DNA of 8,858 nt from an uncultured Saprospiraceae bacterium (GCA_937864255.1 CALMIT010000784.1:1-8858); one strand, 5' to 3'. Shown: positions 1 through 6,589, numbered from the stretch's first letter. The notes: generated from the sequence alone by a model not told the origin. Program-made: numbers and translations.

Positions 1-687
1 CAATTTTTAATTCTTTCCCTGCTTTTTTTTGCTGCTTTTGAAAAAAATATTGCGCAGTGCAATAACGAATATTTTGCTTTTGAAGAAGGCACAAAATATG
101 AAATGACACATTACGATGCGAAAGGCCGGGTGTCGTCAATGGTGAAAAATACTATCAATTTTGCCGCCGAGTCTTCCACTGGCGGGTATGAAATTCAGAG
201 CAATTCGGTAGTGCTTGACAAAGACGGCGACGAGGTTTCGAGCGGCGATTTTTTAATGAACTGCAAAGACGATGTCATAACGCTTGATATAAATTCACTG
301 GTGAATCCTGGGCTGACAAATATGCAAGCCAATGCAGAAATCAGCATCTCCGGCGCCGGCGCTATTTTTCCTCCCGAACTGACTCCGGGCGAAACGCTGC
401 CCGACGGTGAGACCGAAATTGAAGTTTCTACCAACGGCGTAAAGTTCATGACCATACGTATGAATCAAAGTAACCGGAGGGTAGTCGGCAAGAAAAAAAT
501 TACAACCAAAGCAGGCACTTTTGATTGCGTGGAAATCAATTATGATTTTGAGGTGAAAATGCTGATCAGAAAAACTTTCACGGTGAAAGAGTGGTTTGCA
601 AAAGGCGTGGGACTTGTAAAGTCAGAAACTTACGATAAAAAAGACAGGTTGGAAAGCAGCTCCGAACTGACGGCTTTTTCAAAATAA
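1..687 (+). CDS. Secreted DUF3108/TapB-like protein, 5' end missing
   Basis: The frame is open from base 1, so the gene begins upstream and the first ATG inside it (103) is not the true start. The first visible residues form a hydrophobic stretch (FLILSLLFFAAF) ending near AQC, which reads as the tail of a signal peptide, so the mature protein is probably periplasmic or surface-exposed. The mature part opens with a YFAFEEGTKYEM segment, is predicted to be rich in beta strands, and ends with EWFAKGVGLVKSETYDKK. That arrangement (a polymer-like 'full of G, tolerates K/T, C near the end of KAGTFDC' core followed by W-F-x-x-G-V-G-x-V-[KR]) is what I associate with DUF3108/TapB-family proteins of Bacteroidota. 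No catalytic residues are recognisable and the function is unknown. It stops 14 bases before the convergent yigZ-like gene. The family call rests on remembered sequence patterns, not a search. Confidence 0.72.
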   Translation, partial: QFLILSLLFFAAFEKNIAQCNNEYFAFEEGTKYEMTHYDAKGRVSSMVKNTINFAAESSTGGYEIQSNSVVLDKDGDEVSSGDFLMNCKDDVITLDINSLVNPGLTNMQANAEISISGAGAIFPPELTPGETLPDGETEIEVSTNGVKFMTIRMNQSNRRVVGKKKITTKAGTFDCVEINYDFEVKMLIRKTFTVKEWFAKGVGLVKSETYDKKDRLESSSELTAFSK

Positions 688-689
688 AA

Positions 690-714
690 ATATACTGCCG
701 GTCAGGCATTTTTT
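690..714. terminator. Weak candidate terminator between convergent genes
   Basis: A short TGCC (696-699) / GGCA (705-708) stem with a five-base loop is followed on the plus strand by six T (709-714) and preceded by an A-rich run that would give a U-rich tail on the minus strand. It sits exactly between two convergent stop codons and overlaps the stop of the yigZ-like gene. The stem is only four base pairs, so this is a weak call supported mainly by position. Confidence 0.25.
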
Positions 715-1358
715 CTCAGAAATTCGAATTTTAGCCCGTCAATTTCTTCCATCTTTTCTGCCATTTCCAGCGGAATTTTTTCCACCAGCGCTTTCAATTC
801 ATTCAAGGTGTGCGCTACTTCGCCGAGCCGGATCGCGACGTCAAGGCTGGGATTCAGTTCGAAATTTTGACCGGTGATTTCCAGGTTTAATTTTTTGAGC
901 GCGTTCATCAGGTCACTCATTTTGGCATAGTCAAAATGAATTCTGTAAATGGCTTCCACAATTTTTTCGACGGTTTCACAATTCGACAGACAAATTTCCG
1001 CTGCGCCTTTATACGCATTGATCAATCCTGAAGTGCCCAGCAGCGTGCCACCGAAATACCGCACTACAACGATCATGACATTCGTGAGTCCGAAGCTGTC
1101 AATTTGTCCCAAAATCGGTCTGCCTGCGGTACCCGAAGGCTCACCGTCGTCGTTTGCTCTAAACGAATTTCCATCCAGACCGAGCCTGAAAGCGTAGCAG
1201 TGGTGGCGCGCTTTTGGGTGGAGCTTTTTTACGGATTCCAAAAAATCATGGCAGTCCGTATCCGAAAAAACGGGCGCCGCGAAGGCTAAAAATTTGCTGC
1301 CCCGATCCTTGAATTCTCCGAAGCCGGGTTCTTTTATGGTTTTGTAATGATCCAGCAT
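702..1358 (-). CDS. yigZ: YigZ/IMPACT family protein (UPF0029)
   Basis: This 218-residue protein has the two-domain layout of bacterial YigZ. The N-terminal Impact/UPF0029 domain (about residues 15-125) carries the family signatures DDGEPSGTAGRPIL (70-83) and VVVRYFGGTLLGTSGL (97-112); the C-terminal part (about 135-205) fits the ferredoxin-like DUF1949 domain. Eukaryotic IMPACT regulates the eIF2-alpha kinase GCN2, but the role of the bacterial proteins is not settled; some older annotations call them proline dipeptidase or thymidylate synthase-like, which the sequence does not support. The ATG at 1358 places the conserved YKTI...GSKFLAF segment at the usual distance from the N-terminus. It lies 13 bases after the stop of the EamA transporter gene on the same strand, so the two are probably one transcript. 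Length is normal for the family and the frame is intact. Confidence 0.92.
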   Translation of the reverse strand: MLDHYKTIKEPGFGEFKDRGSKFLAFAAPVFSDTDCHDFLESVKKLHPKARHHCYAFRLGLDGNSFRANDDGEPSGTAGRPILGQIDSFGLTNVMIVVVRYFGGTLLGTSGLINAYKGAAEICLSNCETVEKIVEAIYRIHFDYAKMSDLMNALKKLNLEITGQNFELNPSLDVAIRLGEVAHTLNELKALVEKIPLEMAEKMEEIDGLKFEFLRKNA

Positions 1359-1371
1359 GGCGACAAATTTT

Positions 1372-2247
1372 TCAATTTCCGAGCATAATCAAAATAATGG
1401 ACGTCAAAGCGAAAAGAACGCCCAGCCAATTCAGTTTTGTCAGTGATTCTCTGAAAATCCAGATAGCCACGAGCGTGGAAACGGCAATCGTAGCCACATT
1501 ATTGACCGGAAAAACGACCGAACCTTCCCAGCCTATACCCACCGCTTTTAAAAGAAAATAAATGCTGAAAAAATTAGGTATGCCGAGCAAAATTCCGGCG
1601 GTGATGTTGTGTGGATTCCAGGTAATTTTTTTGCTGATGAGCGCCGGCAGCATGATAGCGAAGCCCGACAAAGCTGCCATTCCGAAAAGGGTGGAAATAA
1701 AGCGGACATTGGCGGGCGTGGCGCTGATTTGCTCCACTTTAAAAAGCAAAATTTCGATAACGCCACTCAAAAGCAAAGTCAAAACCGGATAAATGAGGTA
1801 ACGATTTGGCGTTTGTAAAACGAGGCTGGAATTTGTTTTTCCGCGCAGGTTGGTCAGCAGAATGGCGACGAGCGCCAAAATAATTCCCGCGATTTTTAAT
1901 GTCGCCGTGGATTCGCTAAAAACGATGATGAAATAAGTGACTGAAATTACGATGGACATTTTTTGCATCACCGCGCCGACGGTCATTCCAAAACGCTGAA
2001 AAGTAATAGCGGCAAAATTGAAAGTGGTGACGAAAAGCAAACCCAACACTACGGCGTACGGAAACCAGTTTTCTTCCAAAATGCCTGCGTGAACGGGAAA
2101 ATCACCCAGAGCTACCCAGCCACAAAGCACGCAGACAAAATAATTGACAATAATTGCCTGGAAAGTATGGACGCCATACTTCGGAAAAAGTTTGAAAAGG
2201 AAGCCGAGTACGACGGAGCTGAGGACGGAAAGTAAAAGGTACAGCAA
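1372..2247 (-). CDS. EamA/DMT superfamily transporter
   Basis: A 291-residue, very hydrophobic protein with about ten predicted membrane segments arranged as two five-helix halves (roughly residues 1-135 and 150-291), the duplicated EamA organisation of the drug/metabolite transporter superfamily. The second half ends in the usual SVVFPVNNVATIAVSTLVAIWIFRE-type region, with the last helix (LNWLGVLFALTSIILIMLG) closing the protein. It should sit in the inner membrane and move a small metabolite; the substrate cannot be told from sequence. The start is a TTG at 2245-2247: there is no in-frame ATG or GTG between it and the upstream stop near 2320, and it places the first helix directly at the N-terminus. 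A promoter lies about 30 bases upstream, and the yigZ-like gene follows after 13 bases, suggesting a two-gene operon. Confidence 0.87.
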   Translation of the reverse strand: MLYLLLSVLSSVVLGFLFKLFPKYGVHTFQAIIVNYFVCVLCGWVALGDFPVHAGILEENWFPYAVVLGLLFVTTFNFAAITFQRFGMTVGAVMQKMSIVISVTYFIIVFSESTATLKIAGIILALVAILLTNLRGKTNSSLVLQTPNRYLIYPVLTLLLSGVIEILLFKVEQISATPANVRFISTLFGMAALSGFAIMLPALISKKITWNPHNITAGILLGIPNFFSIYFLLKAVGIGWEGSVVFPVNNVATIAVSTLVAIWIFRESLTKLNWLGVLFALTSIILIMLGN

Positions 2248-2279
2248 GGTTCGCAGTTTTATTTTGACACAATGCGCCG

Positions 2280-2309
2280 CAAATGTAGCTGATAGGCTTT
2301 GATTAACAA
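2280..2309 (-). promoter_or_regulatory. Bacteroidota-type promoter for the EamA-yigZ operon
   Basis: Read on the minus strand, TTG (2309-2307) is followed after exactly 19 bases by TACATTTG (2287-2280), which matches the known Bacteroidota consensus of a -33 TTG and a -7 TAnnTTTG box at about this spacing. Transcription would start near 2273, leaving a leader of about 26 bases before the TTG start codon at 2247. No Shine-Dalgarno sequence is evident, as is normal in this phylum. No alternative promoter of comparable quality was seen on this strand in the 200-base divergent gap. Confidence 0.65.
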
Positions 2310-2400
2310 TTTTGAAAATTCATTAACGGATTGCTTTACGACGGCGCTGCATTTTTGTTGAGCCGTTTCAAAAAAGTGCGGAATAATGCTGGTGGGGCGG

Positions 2401-2434
2401 TTGTTCCGAAAAGTGCTTTGAAAAATTATCTTTG
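2401..2434 (+). promoter_or_regulatory. Candidate promoter for the DUF1599-DoxX transcript
   Basis: TATCTTTG at 2427-2434 fits the TAnnTTTG -7 box. The best -33 match is TTG at 2401-2403, giving a 23-base spacer, at the long end for this promoter class. The transcript would begin around 2441, only about eight bases before the GTG start at 2449, implying a very short leader. It faces away from the EamA promoter in the same intergenic gap. Confidence 0.5.
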
Positions 2435-2448
2435 CCAAAAAATAAATC

Positions 2449-2994
2449 GTGGAAAAAACGCTTGAGCAGTATGACAAAGCGGTGGATAAATGTCGCGACT
2501 TGTTTCTTAAAAAAAACAAAGATTACGGCACAGCCTGGCGCGTTTTGCGCGCCTCTTCGCTGACCGATCAGATTTTTATCAAGGCGAATCGCATCAGGAG
2601 TATCGAAGAAAAAGGCGCCCAAAAAATAGCCGACAGCATCGAAGGCGAATACGTCGGAATCATCAATTACGGAGCGATGGCGCTCATCCAATTGCGCCTG
2701 AATGAAAAGGACGGACTGGAACTGCCGTATGAAAAGGTGGAAAAATTGTACAAAGAAGAAATGGAAAAAACGAAAGAACTGATGACCGCAAAAAACCACG
2801 ATTACGGAGAAGCCTGGCGCGATATGCGGATGAGTTCGCTCACAGATCTGATCCTGATGAAAATACTGAGAATCAAGCAGATAGAAGATAATGAAGGTAA
2901 AACGCTCGTTTCGGAAGGCGTAGAAGGTAATTACAGAGACATCATGAATTACGCTATTTTTGCGCTGATAAAAATTAATGAAACAGCCAGTTGA
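2449..2994 (+). CDS. DUF1599 domain protein with tandem duplicated domain
   Basis: A 181-residue cytosolic, largely alpha-helical protein of the DUF1599 family (Pfam later described this family as a nucleotide-modification-associated domain; the biochemical role is not established). The protein is two copies of one domain, about residues 5-84 and 95-176. Matching blocks recur at a constant offset of 93-94 residues: KNKDYGTAW (22-30) and KNHDYGEAW (115-123), SSLTD (36-40) and SSLTD (129-133), EGEY (65-68) and EGNY (159-162), NY (73-74 and 167-168). The conserved Asp/Glu/Lys residues would be compatible with an all-alpha nucleotide pyrophosphohydrolase-like fold, but that is inference. The start is GTG at 2449, preceded by an A/T-rich leader. 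In many Bacteroidota a gene of this family precedes the DoxX-type gene, as it does here after 49 bases, so the two are probably co-transcribed. Confidence 0.88.
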   Translation: MEKTLEQYDKAVDKCRDLFLKKNKDYGTAWRVLRASSLTDQIFIKANRIRSIEEKGAQKIADSIEGEYVGIINYGAMALIQLRLNEKDGLELPYEKVEKLYKEEMEKTKELMTAKNHDYGEAWRDMRMSSLTDLILMKILRIKQIEDNEGKTLVSEGVEGNYRDIMNYAIFALIKINETAS

Positions 2995-3043
2995 TTCAGG
3001 CTTTTTTTGACAAACCAATTTTCTGAAAATAAAATTTTCATCC

Positions 3044-3958
3044 ATGAGTTTAGGAACACTTGTACTTTATATCGGCATCGCGGCGGTGTTGCTCACGCTG
3101 CTGGTCGGCTTTGTTTTTAAGCGCCAAAAAAGCTGGCTGATGTCTTTTCTCCAAAATTTCTGCGGGGTACTGTTCATTTTTTCCGGCTTTGTCAAAGCCA
3201 TAGATCCGCTCGGTACCGCCTATAAAATGGAGCAATATTTTGCAGAATTTGAAAGCACTTTCAGCGACACCGCGCTGGGTTTTTTAGCGCCGATGTTTCC
3301 CTGGCTTTCTTCGCATTCCGCTACTTTCTCCGTGCTCATGATTATTTTTGAAATCGTGCTGGGTTTGATGCTGGTTTTGGGCGCGCGACCGAAATTTACC
3401 TCCTGGGCGTTTTTCCTGCTTGTCGCTTTTTTTACGATTCTGACCGGTTTTACTTACCTGACCGGCTATGTGCCGCAAGGCGTCAATTTTTTCGAATTTG
3501 GAAAATGGGGCGCTTACGTGGAAACTAACATGAAGGTGACCGACTGCGGCTGTTTCGGCGATTTTTTGAAACTCGAACCGAAAGTTTCATTTTTAAAAGA
3601 CGTGTTTTTGTTGATTCCTGCGCTGTTTTTTCTTTTTAAAAATCGCGATATGCACCAGCTTTTTACGGAGCGTTTCAGGAACGCCGCCACGCTGGTTACC
3701 ACTTTTGCCCTTGCCATTTTCTGTCTCAATAATTTTGTGTGGAATTTGCCTCCGGTAGATTTTCGTCCTTTTTACGTCGGCAACGACGTTCGCGCCAAAA
3801 AAACTGCCGAGCAGGAAGCCGAAGAAGCCGTGGAAGTGCTTGCGTACAAATTGAAAAACAAACAAAGCGGACAGGTCGTAGAACTACCCACCGATCAGTA
3901 TTTGAAAGAGTATAAAAACTACCCGAAAGAAGAGTGGGAATTTGAACAGGTAAATTAA
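3044..3958 (+). CDS. DoxX-type membrane protein, N-terminal part (BT_3928-like), ended by internal stop
   Basis: This frame encodes the membrane part of a Bacteroidota DoxX/MauE-like protein (BT_3928 family). Predicted membrane segments lie at about residues 4-25, 31-52, 93-113, 117-140, 184-198 and 214-232. The motif DCGCFGD (167-173) between helices is typical of MauE/DoxX-like proteins linked to thiol-disulfide or quinone redox chemistry. After the last helix comes a charged linker (about 246-304). Homologues as I know them continue into a C-terminal thioredoxin-like domain; here translation meets TAA at 3956-3958 right at the end of the linker, although the same frame goes on to encode that missing domain (see 4061-4528). 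The 304-residue product may still insert in the membrane, but it lacks its soluble domain unless the stop is read through. It follows the DUF1599 gene by 49 bases with no obvious promoter between them. Confidence 0.85.
   Translation: MSLGTLVLYIGIAAVLLTLLVGFVFKRQKSWLMSFLQNFCGVLFIFSGFVKAIDPLGTAYKMEQYFAEFESTFSDTALGFLAPMFPWLSSHSATFSVLMIIFEIVLGLMLVLGARPKFTSWAFFLLVAFFTILTGFTYLTGYVPQGVNFFEFGKWGAYVETNMKVTDCGCFGDFLKLEPKVSFLKDVFLLIPALFFLFKNRDMHQLFTERFRNAATLVTTFALAIFCLNNFVWNLPPVDFRPFYVGNDVRAKKTAEQEAEEAVEVLAYKLKNKQSGQVVELPTDQYLKEYKNYPKEEWEFEQVN
3956..3958 (+). other. In-frame TAA interrupting the DoxX/thioredoxin-like gene
   Basis: The codon series runs ...GAA CAG GTA AAT TAA GAA CCC CCG ATC..., and the frame after TAA translates without a break into the expected C-terminal domain up to the TAG at 4526-4528. 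No frame change occurs, so a single base substitution (for example from AAA, CAA or GAA) explains it. TAA is used as a normal terminator elsewhere in the window (687, 5273), so the genetic code is not altered. Confidence 0.85.
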
Positions 3959-4060
3959 GAACCCCCGATCCCGCGCACTAAACTGAGCGATTTTGAGGTA
4001 GCCGATCTGGAAGGCAATGACAAAACCGAAGATATTTTATCGAATGAAAACTATCATTTT

Positions 4061-4528
4061 ATGGTGGTCAGCTACAAACTTTACGGCACCTCGACACAGT
4101 CCACCGTCACCGTCCAGGATACTACCTGGGCTACCGACACGATTCGGCTGGAAGGTACAGACAGCATCCAATTGGTGCAGCGCGTCGCTTCGGTCGAAGG
4201 CAAAGAAGTATCGAAAGAAGTTTACTCTTTTGAGCCGGATTTTGAAAAAAGATATTCCGCCATCATTAACCCGATTGCGGCGGGCGCTCAAAAAAACGGC
4301 TACGATTTTTATGCCGGGACGGCTTATGCCGATCCGGGGAAAATAAACGACTTCCGCCCCCCCACGCAAAGCGCCTTTCCATTTTACGTAGCCGACGATA
4401 TTTTATTAAAAACTATCGTCCGTTCCAATCCCGGGCTGGTACTTTGGAAAGATGGAAAAATTGTCATGAAATGGCACTGGAAACAGCTACCTACCTACGA
4501 AGAAATCAAAGCCCGCTACCTAAAATAG
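4061..4528 (+). pseudogene. C-terminal thioredoxin-like domain of the DoxX protein, severed from its N-terminus
   Basis: Coding signal and domain sequence start directly after the TAA at 3958, in the same frame, with EPPIPRTKLSDFEVADLEG, which looks like the usual 'x-P-x-x-x-x-x-F-x-V-x-D-x-x-G' entry into a thioredoxin-like domain. No ATG, GTG or TTG lies in frame between 3959 and 4060. The first ATG (4061) falls inside a core strand (YHFMVVSYKLYG), so a restart there would remove the first strands of the fold. The 155 residues from 4061 end in a conserved block, VADDILLKTIVRSNPGLVLW followed by KDGKIVMKWHW, typical of the tail of BT_3928-like proteins. There is no CxxC, so a classical disulfide reductase activity is not expected. 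Read as one gene, 3044-4528 would give about 494 residues. Best seen as the second half of an interrupted gene; independent translation is unlikely. A strong terminator follows. Confidence 0.75.
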
Positions 4529-4551
4529 CAGCATTTTAAAGACTTTCCATT

Positions 4552-4600
4552 AAAAGCGCCGCCGGTTTGCAAACGAAACCGGCGGCGCTTTTTCTTTTCA
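4552..4600 (+). terminator. Strong intrinsic terminator after the DUF1599-DoxX unit
   Basis: A perfect 17-bp inverted repeat (4552-4568 and 4576-4592) with a G/C-rich core and a seven-base loop (GCAAACG) ends in a T-rich tract (4589-4599, one C interrupting). Because the flanks are A on the left and T on the right, it could also work on the minus strand, though no minus-strand gene ends there. It begins 23 bases after the stop at 4528. Confidence 0.93.
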
Positions 4601-4709
4601 GCGGATATAAATTTTTTTAAAAAACTGCTTTTTGCCAAATCCGGTTTCAGGCGGCACTTCGTAAGTAAAATGGATTTTAAAAACGAAAAATTATTAACCA
4701 AAAAATTCA

Positions 4710-5273
4710 ATGACAATGAAAAATGTAATTAAAAGTGTTGCCCTGTTTTTGACTTTGACTCTCGGTTTTCATACGCAGGCACAGTCGCTGGCCGGCACAG
4801 TGCAAGTGGGTGGCGAAGCCATGTTTCCCAAAAAGAACATCGTAGAAAATGCGGTGAATTCAAAAGCACATACCACGCTGGTGGCTGCCGTAAAAGCCGC
4901 AGGACTGGTAGAAACTTTGAGCGGAAAAGGACCTTTCACCGTTTTTGCGCCGGTAAATGACGCTTTTGAAAATCTGCCCGCCGGAACGGTAGAGACTTTG
5001 CTCAAACCCGAAAACAAAAAAATGCTGACGACCGTGCTGACTTATCACGTGGTAGCGGGCAGTTATGACTTTGAGGCGCTCGCTAAAATGCTCAAAAAAG
5101 GCCAGAACAGCCTGAAAACCGTGAGCGGCGGCACGCTGATGTTCATGATGAATGGTCCGAAAAATATTACCGTAAAAGACGAAAAAGGAAATGTAGCCAA
5201 CATCAATGTGTATGATGTTTATCAATCGAACGGTGTCATTCACTCAATAGACGCAGTTTTGTTGCCTAAATAA
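4710..5273 (+). CDS. Secreted fasciclin (FAS1) domain protein
   Basis: A 187-residue protein with an N-terminal signal peptide (about residues 1-25, hydrophobic run SVALFLTLTLGF, likely cleavage after the AQ of TQAQ) and a single FAS1 domain at about 44-186. The family's H1 box is FTVFAPVNDAFENLP (76-90), the YH motif is YHVV (112-115), and the H2 box is NGVIHSIDAVLLP (174-186). Such proteins act in the periplasm or outside the cell and are linked to adhesion or matrix binding in many bacteria; the partner here is unknown. Two starts are possible, ATG at 4710 and ATG at 4716; both keep a complete signal peptide, and the leader is A/T-rich without a Shine-Dalgarno sequence. The gene stands between two terminators and is therefore a single-gene transcript. 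No convincing TAnnTTTG promoter was found in the 115 bases upstream. Confidence 0.93.
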   Translation: MTMKNVIKSVALFLTLTLGFHTQAQSLAGTVQVGGEAMFPKKNIVENAVNSKAHTTLVAAVKAAGLVETLSGKGPFTVFAPVNDAFENLPAGTVETLLKPENKKMLTTVLTYHVVAGSYDFEALAKMLKKGQNSLKTVSGGTLMFMMNGPKNITVKDEKGNVANINVYDVYQSNGVIHSIDAVLLPK

Positions 5274-5310
5274 GCACTGCGCAAATCCCCCGATCAATCA
5301 AATCCAGACA

Positions 5311-5345
5311 GCCTTCGGACTTTCGTTCGGAGGCTTTTTTATTTT
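5311..5345 (+). terminator. Intrinsic terminator of the fasciclin gene
   Basis: A 10-bp stem (5311-5320 with 5325-5334, two G-U pairs) closes on the loop TTTC and is followed by six T, an A and four more T. It lies 38 bases past the stop at 5273. Its T-tract overlaps the stop codon of the convergent GrpB gene, so the two transcription units are packed tightly. Confidence 0.88.
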
Positions 5346-5929
5346 GAAAGACTGTCGTACCAGTCTAGCGCCATTTTTTCCACTTTTTTTACAAAATCAT
5401 TTTTTGCGTCGTTGTAGTCCGGCGTATCTCTGAATTCCCGTTTGGAGATTTCGATTTTTAGTACCTGGTATTCGTTTCGTTCATTTTCGTGGCTGCGCAG
5501 GTAATCGCGAAAAGCAATGTGTCTTTTCCAGTTGACCGTGCCTTCGGTGATGATGTGAATATTAGCGAGCGATATGAAATCCCGGCCGGTGACGATATCG
5601 TCTTCGGGCATCACGCGTTCGGGGATCGGCTCATTATCGGGCGAATGAAGTTTTGCAAAAAGCCGGCGGTACGGCATTCCTGATTCATATTTTTTAAAAT
5701 AAGTATAGCCTGCGGCGATCATTGGCGCTATCGTTTGCTCGAGAAATTCGTCAGACGAAATGCCGACGAGGATATCAATAATCGGCTTGGCAGCGAGGCC
5801 GGCTACGGAAGTGCTGCCGATGTGGTCCACGCGCGGGCGCAATTCTTTCAGCGCCTGTTCAATTTTCAGTTTTTCCGACTCAAACATTTTTGGCCACTCC
5901 GGCTGATAAGGCACAATTGAAATTTTCAT
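5339..5929 (-). CDS. GrpB family protein (UPF0157)
   Basis: A 196-residue protein of the GrpB/UPF0157 family, which adopts a nucleotidyltransferase-type fold. The signature VDHIGSTSVAGL lies at residues 34-45, followed by AKPIIDILV (47-55) with the conserved Asp at 52; further conserved elements are NIHII (123-127), W134 and FRDYLRSH (140-147). The N-terminal VPYQPEWPKMFESEK is also typical. A reading from farther upstream (5986) is possible, but the ATG at 5929 places the VPYQPEW segment at the expected N-terminus, and the 19 extra residues are not family-like. The substrate is unknown; some GrpB domains are fused to dephospho-CoA kinase, which hints at nucleotide or cofactor chemistry. The protein is complete. 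It is divergent from the hypothetical gene at 6028, with 98 bases between start codons. Confidence 0.92.
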   Translation of the reverse strand: MKISIVPYQPEWPKMFESEKLKIEQALKELRPRVDHIGSTSVAGLAAKPIIDILVGISSDEFLEQTIAPMIAAGYTYFKKYESGMPYRRLFAKLHSPDNEPIPERVMPEDDIVTGRDFISLANIHIITEGTVNWKRHIAFRDYLRSHENERNEYQVLKIEISKREFRDTPDYNDAKNDFVKKVEKMALDWYDSLSK

Positions 5930-6011
5930 GGATGATTTTTTTAAAAAGAAAAGCCGTTTTGAAATTTCCGGCGAAACCGAAACCAAACATTTTATCCTCC
6001 CGTAAAAATGC

Positions 6012-6019
6012 CAAAAATA
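6012..6019 (-). promoter_or_regulatory. Possible -7 box for the GrpB gene
   Basis: Read on the minus strand this is TATTTTTG, a match to TAnnTTTG, about 80 bases upstream of the GrpB start. No TTG -33 element at a suitable distance was found, and in an A/T-rich gap such a match can arise by chance, so the call is tentative. No comparable box was seen for the plus-strand gene starting at 6028. Confidence 0.25.
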
Positions 6020-6027
6020 AAACCGAT

Positions 6028-6567
6028 ATGAGTCAGGAAAAAATTTTGGGTGTAGGTTCGCGGGTGCGCCACCCGGCTTTCGGCGAAGGTGTCGTTATCA
6101 GAATCAATGTAGCTGCTTACGAAGTTTGCTTCATGCAGTTTGGTATCAAAAACGTCGGCAAGGAATATGAAAAATGGGAAATTATTGAGGCGATTCCGGC
6201 GGAGGCGAGCGTGTCATATTCCGAAGCCGAAAAATCGCTGATAAAAATCCTGAAAGATTGGTCGGATATTTCCGAGGTGGTGCCTTTGGGCGACAAATGG
6301 GAGGGCGGCCTGATGATACTGAAACCCAAAGACGAAAGCTATAAACCGAAAGAAATTCCCATCGAATCCTTTTTTCATAAAATAGTCATGACCCGCGACC
6401 GGCTGCGCGTGATGGAACAACGCGTGAACAGCCACACCGGACTGAATGATGAAGACAAGGTGAATCTGCAACAATACATCACGCGGATTTACGGCAGTCT
6501 GACTACTTTCAACATTCTTTTCAAAAACAAAGAGCACCAATTCGTAGGCGAAAAATCCAATGATTAA
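6028..6567 (+). CDS. Conserved hypothetical protein with UvrD-C/CarD-like SH3 N-terminus
   Basis: A 179-residue, charged, cytosolic protein. Residues 8-44 (GVGSRVRHPAFGEGVV, then IRINVAAYEVCFMQFGIKNV) resemble the small Tudor/SH3-like barrel found at the C-terminus of UvrD/PcrA helicases, with the pattern G-x-x-V-x-H-x-x-F-G-x-G-x-V; that barrel contacts RNA polymerase or other partners in the helicases. The rest is a separate, apparently well-conserved module: GDKWEGGLMILKP (88-100), KPKEIPIESFFHKIVMTRDR (106-125) and NLQQYITRIYGSLTTFNILF (146-165), mostly helical. I recognise similar proteins only as uncharacterised in Bacteroidota. The ATG at 6028 is preferred over a longer frame from 5890, because the latter overlaps the divergent GrpB gene and its additional residues are low-complexity and Lys-rich. 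A strong terminator follows 22 bases after the stop, so it is a single-gene unit. Confidence 0.82.
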   Translation: MSQEKILGVGSRVRHPAFGEGVVIRINVAAYEVCFMQFGIKNVGKEYEKWEIIEAIPAEASVSYSEAEKSLIKILKDWSDISEVVPLGDKWEGGLMILKPKDESYKPKEIPIESFFHKIVMTRDRLRVMEQRVNSHTGLNDEDKVNLQQYITRIYGSLTTFNILFKNKEHQFVGEKSND

Positions 6568-6589
6568 AATTTTGGTTTAAATATTTTTT

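Noticed and set aside
2310..2400. Possible small RNA or hidden gene in the divergent gap between the EamA and DUF1599 genes
   Set aside because: No stable hairpin with T-tract, no tRNA-like arms and no short coding frame with a plausible start were seen; only the promoter elements are supported.
2368..3045. A 225-codon open frame on the minus strand opposite the DUF1599 gene
   Set aside because: It is rich in Phe, Ile and His with no domain pattern, and lies antisense to a gene with clear family motifs; a shadow frame.
4017..4346. Open frame in another plus-strand frame over the interrupted DoxX gene
   Set aside because: Its sequence has no recognisable pattern, whereas the 4061-4528 frame continues the expected domain; a shadow frame.
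3044..4528. Frameshift as the cause of the broken DoxX gene
   Set aside because: The parts before and after the TAA are in the same frame (both begin at coordinates with the same remainder modulo 3), so an indel is not needed; a substitution is sufficient.
5890..6027. N-terminal extension of the hypothetical protein from ATG 5890
   Set aside because: It would overlap the divergent GrpB coding region, and its residues are low-complexity; ATG 6028 fits the conserved start of the protein better.
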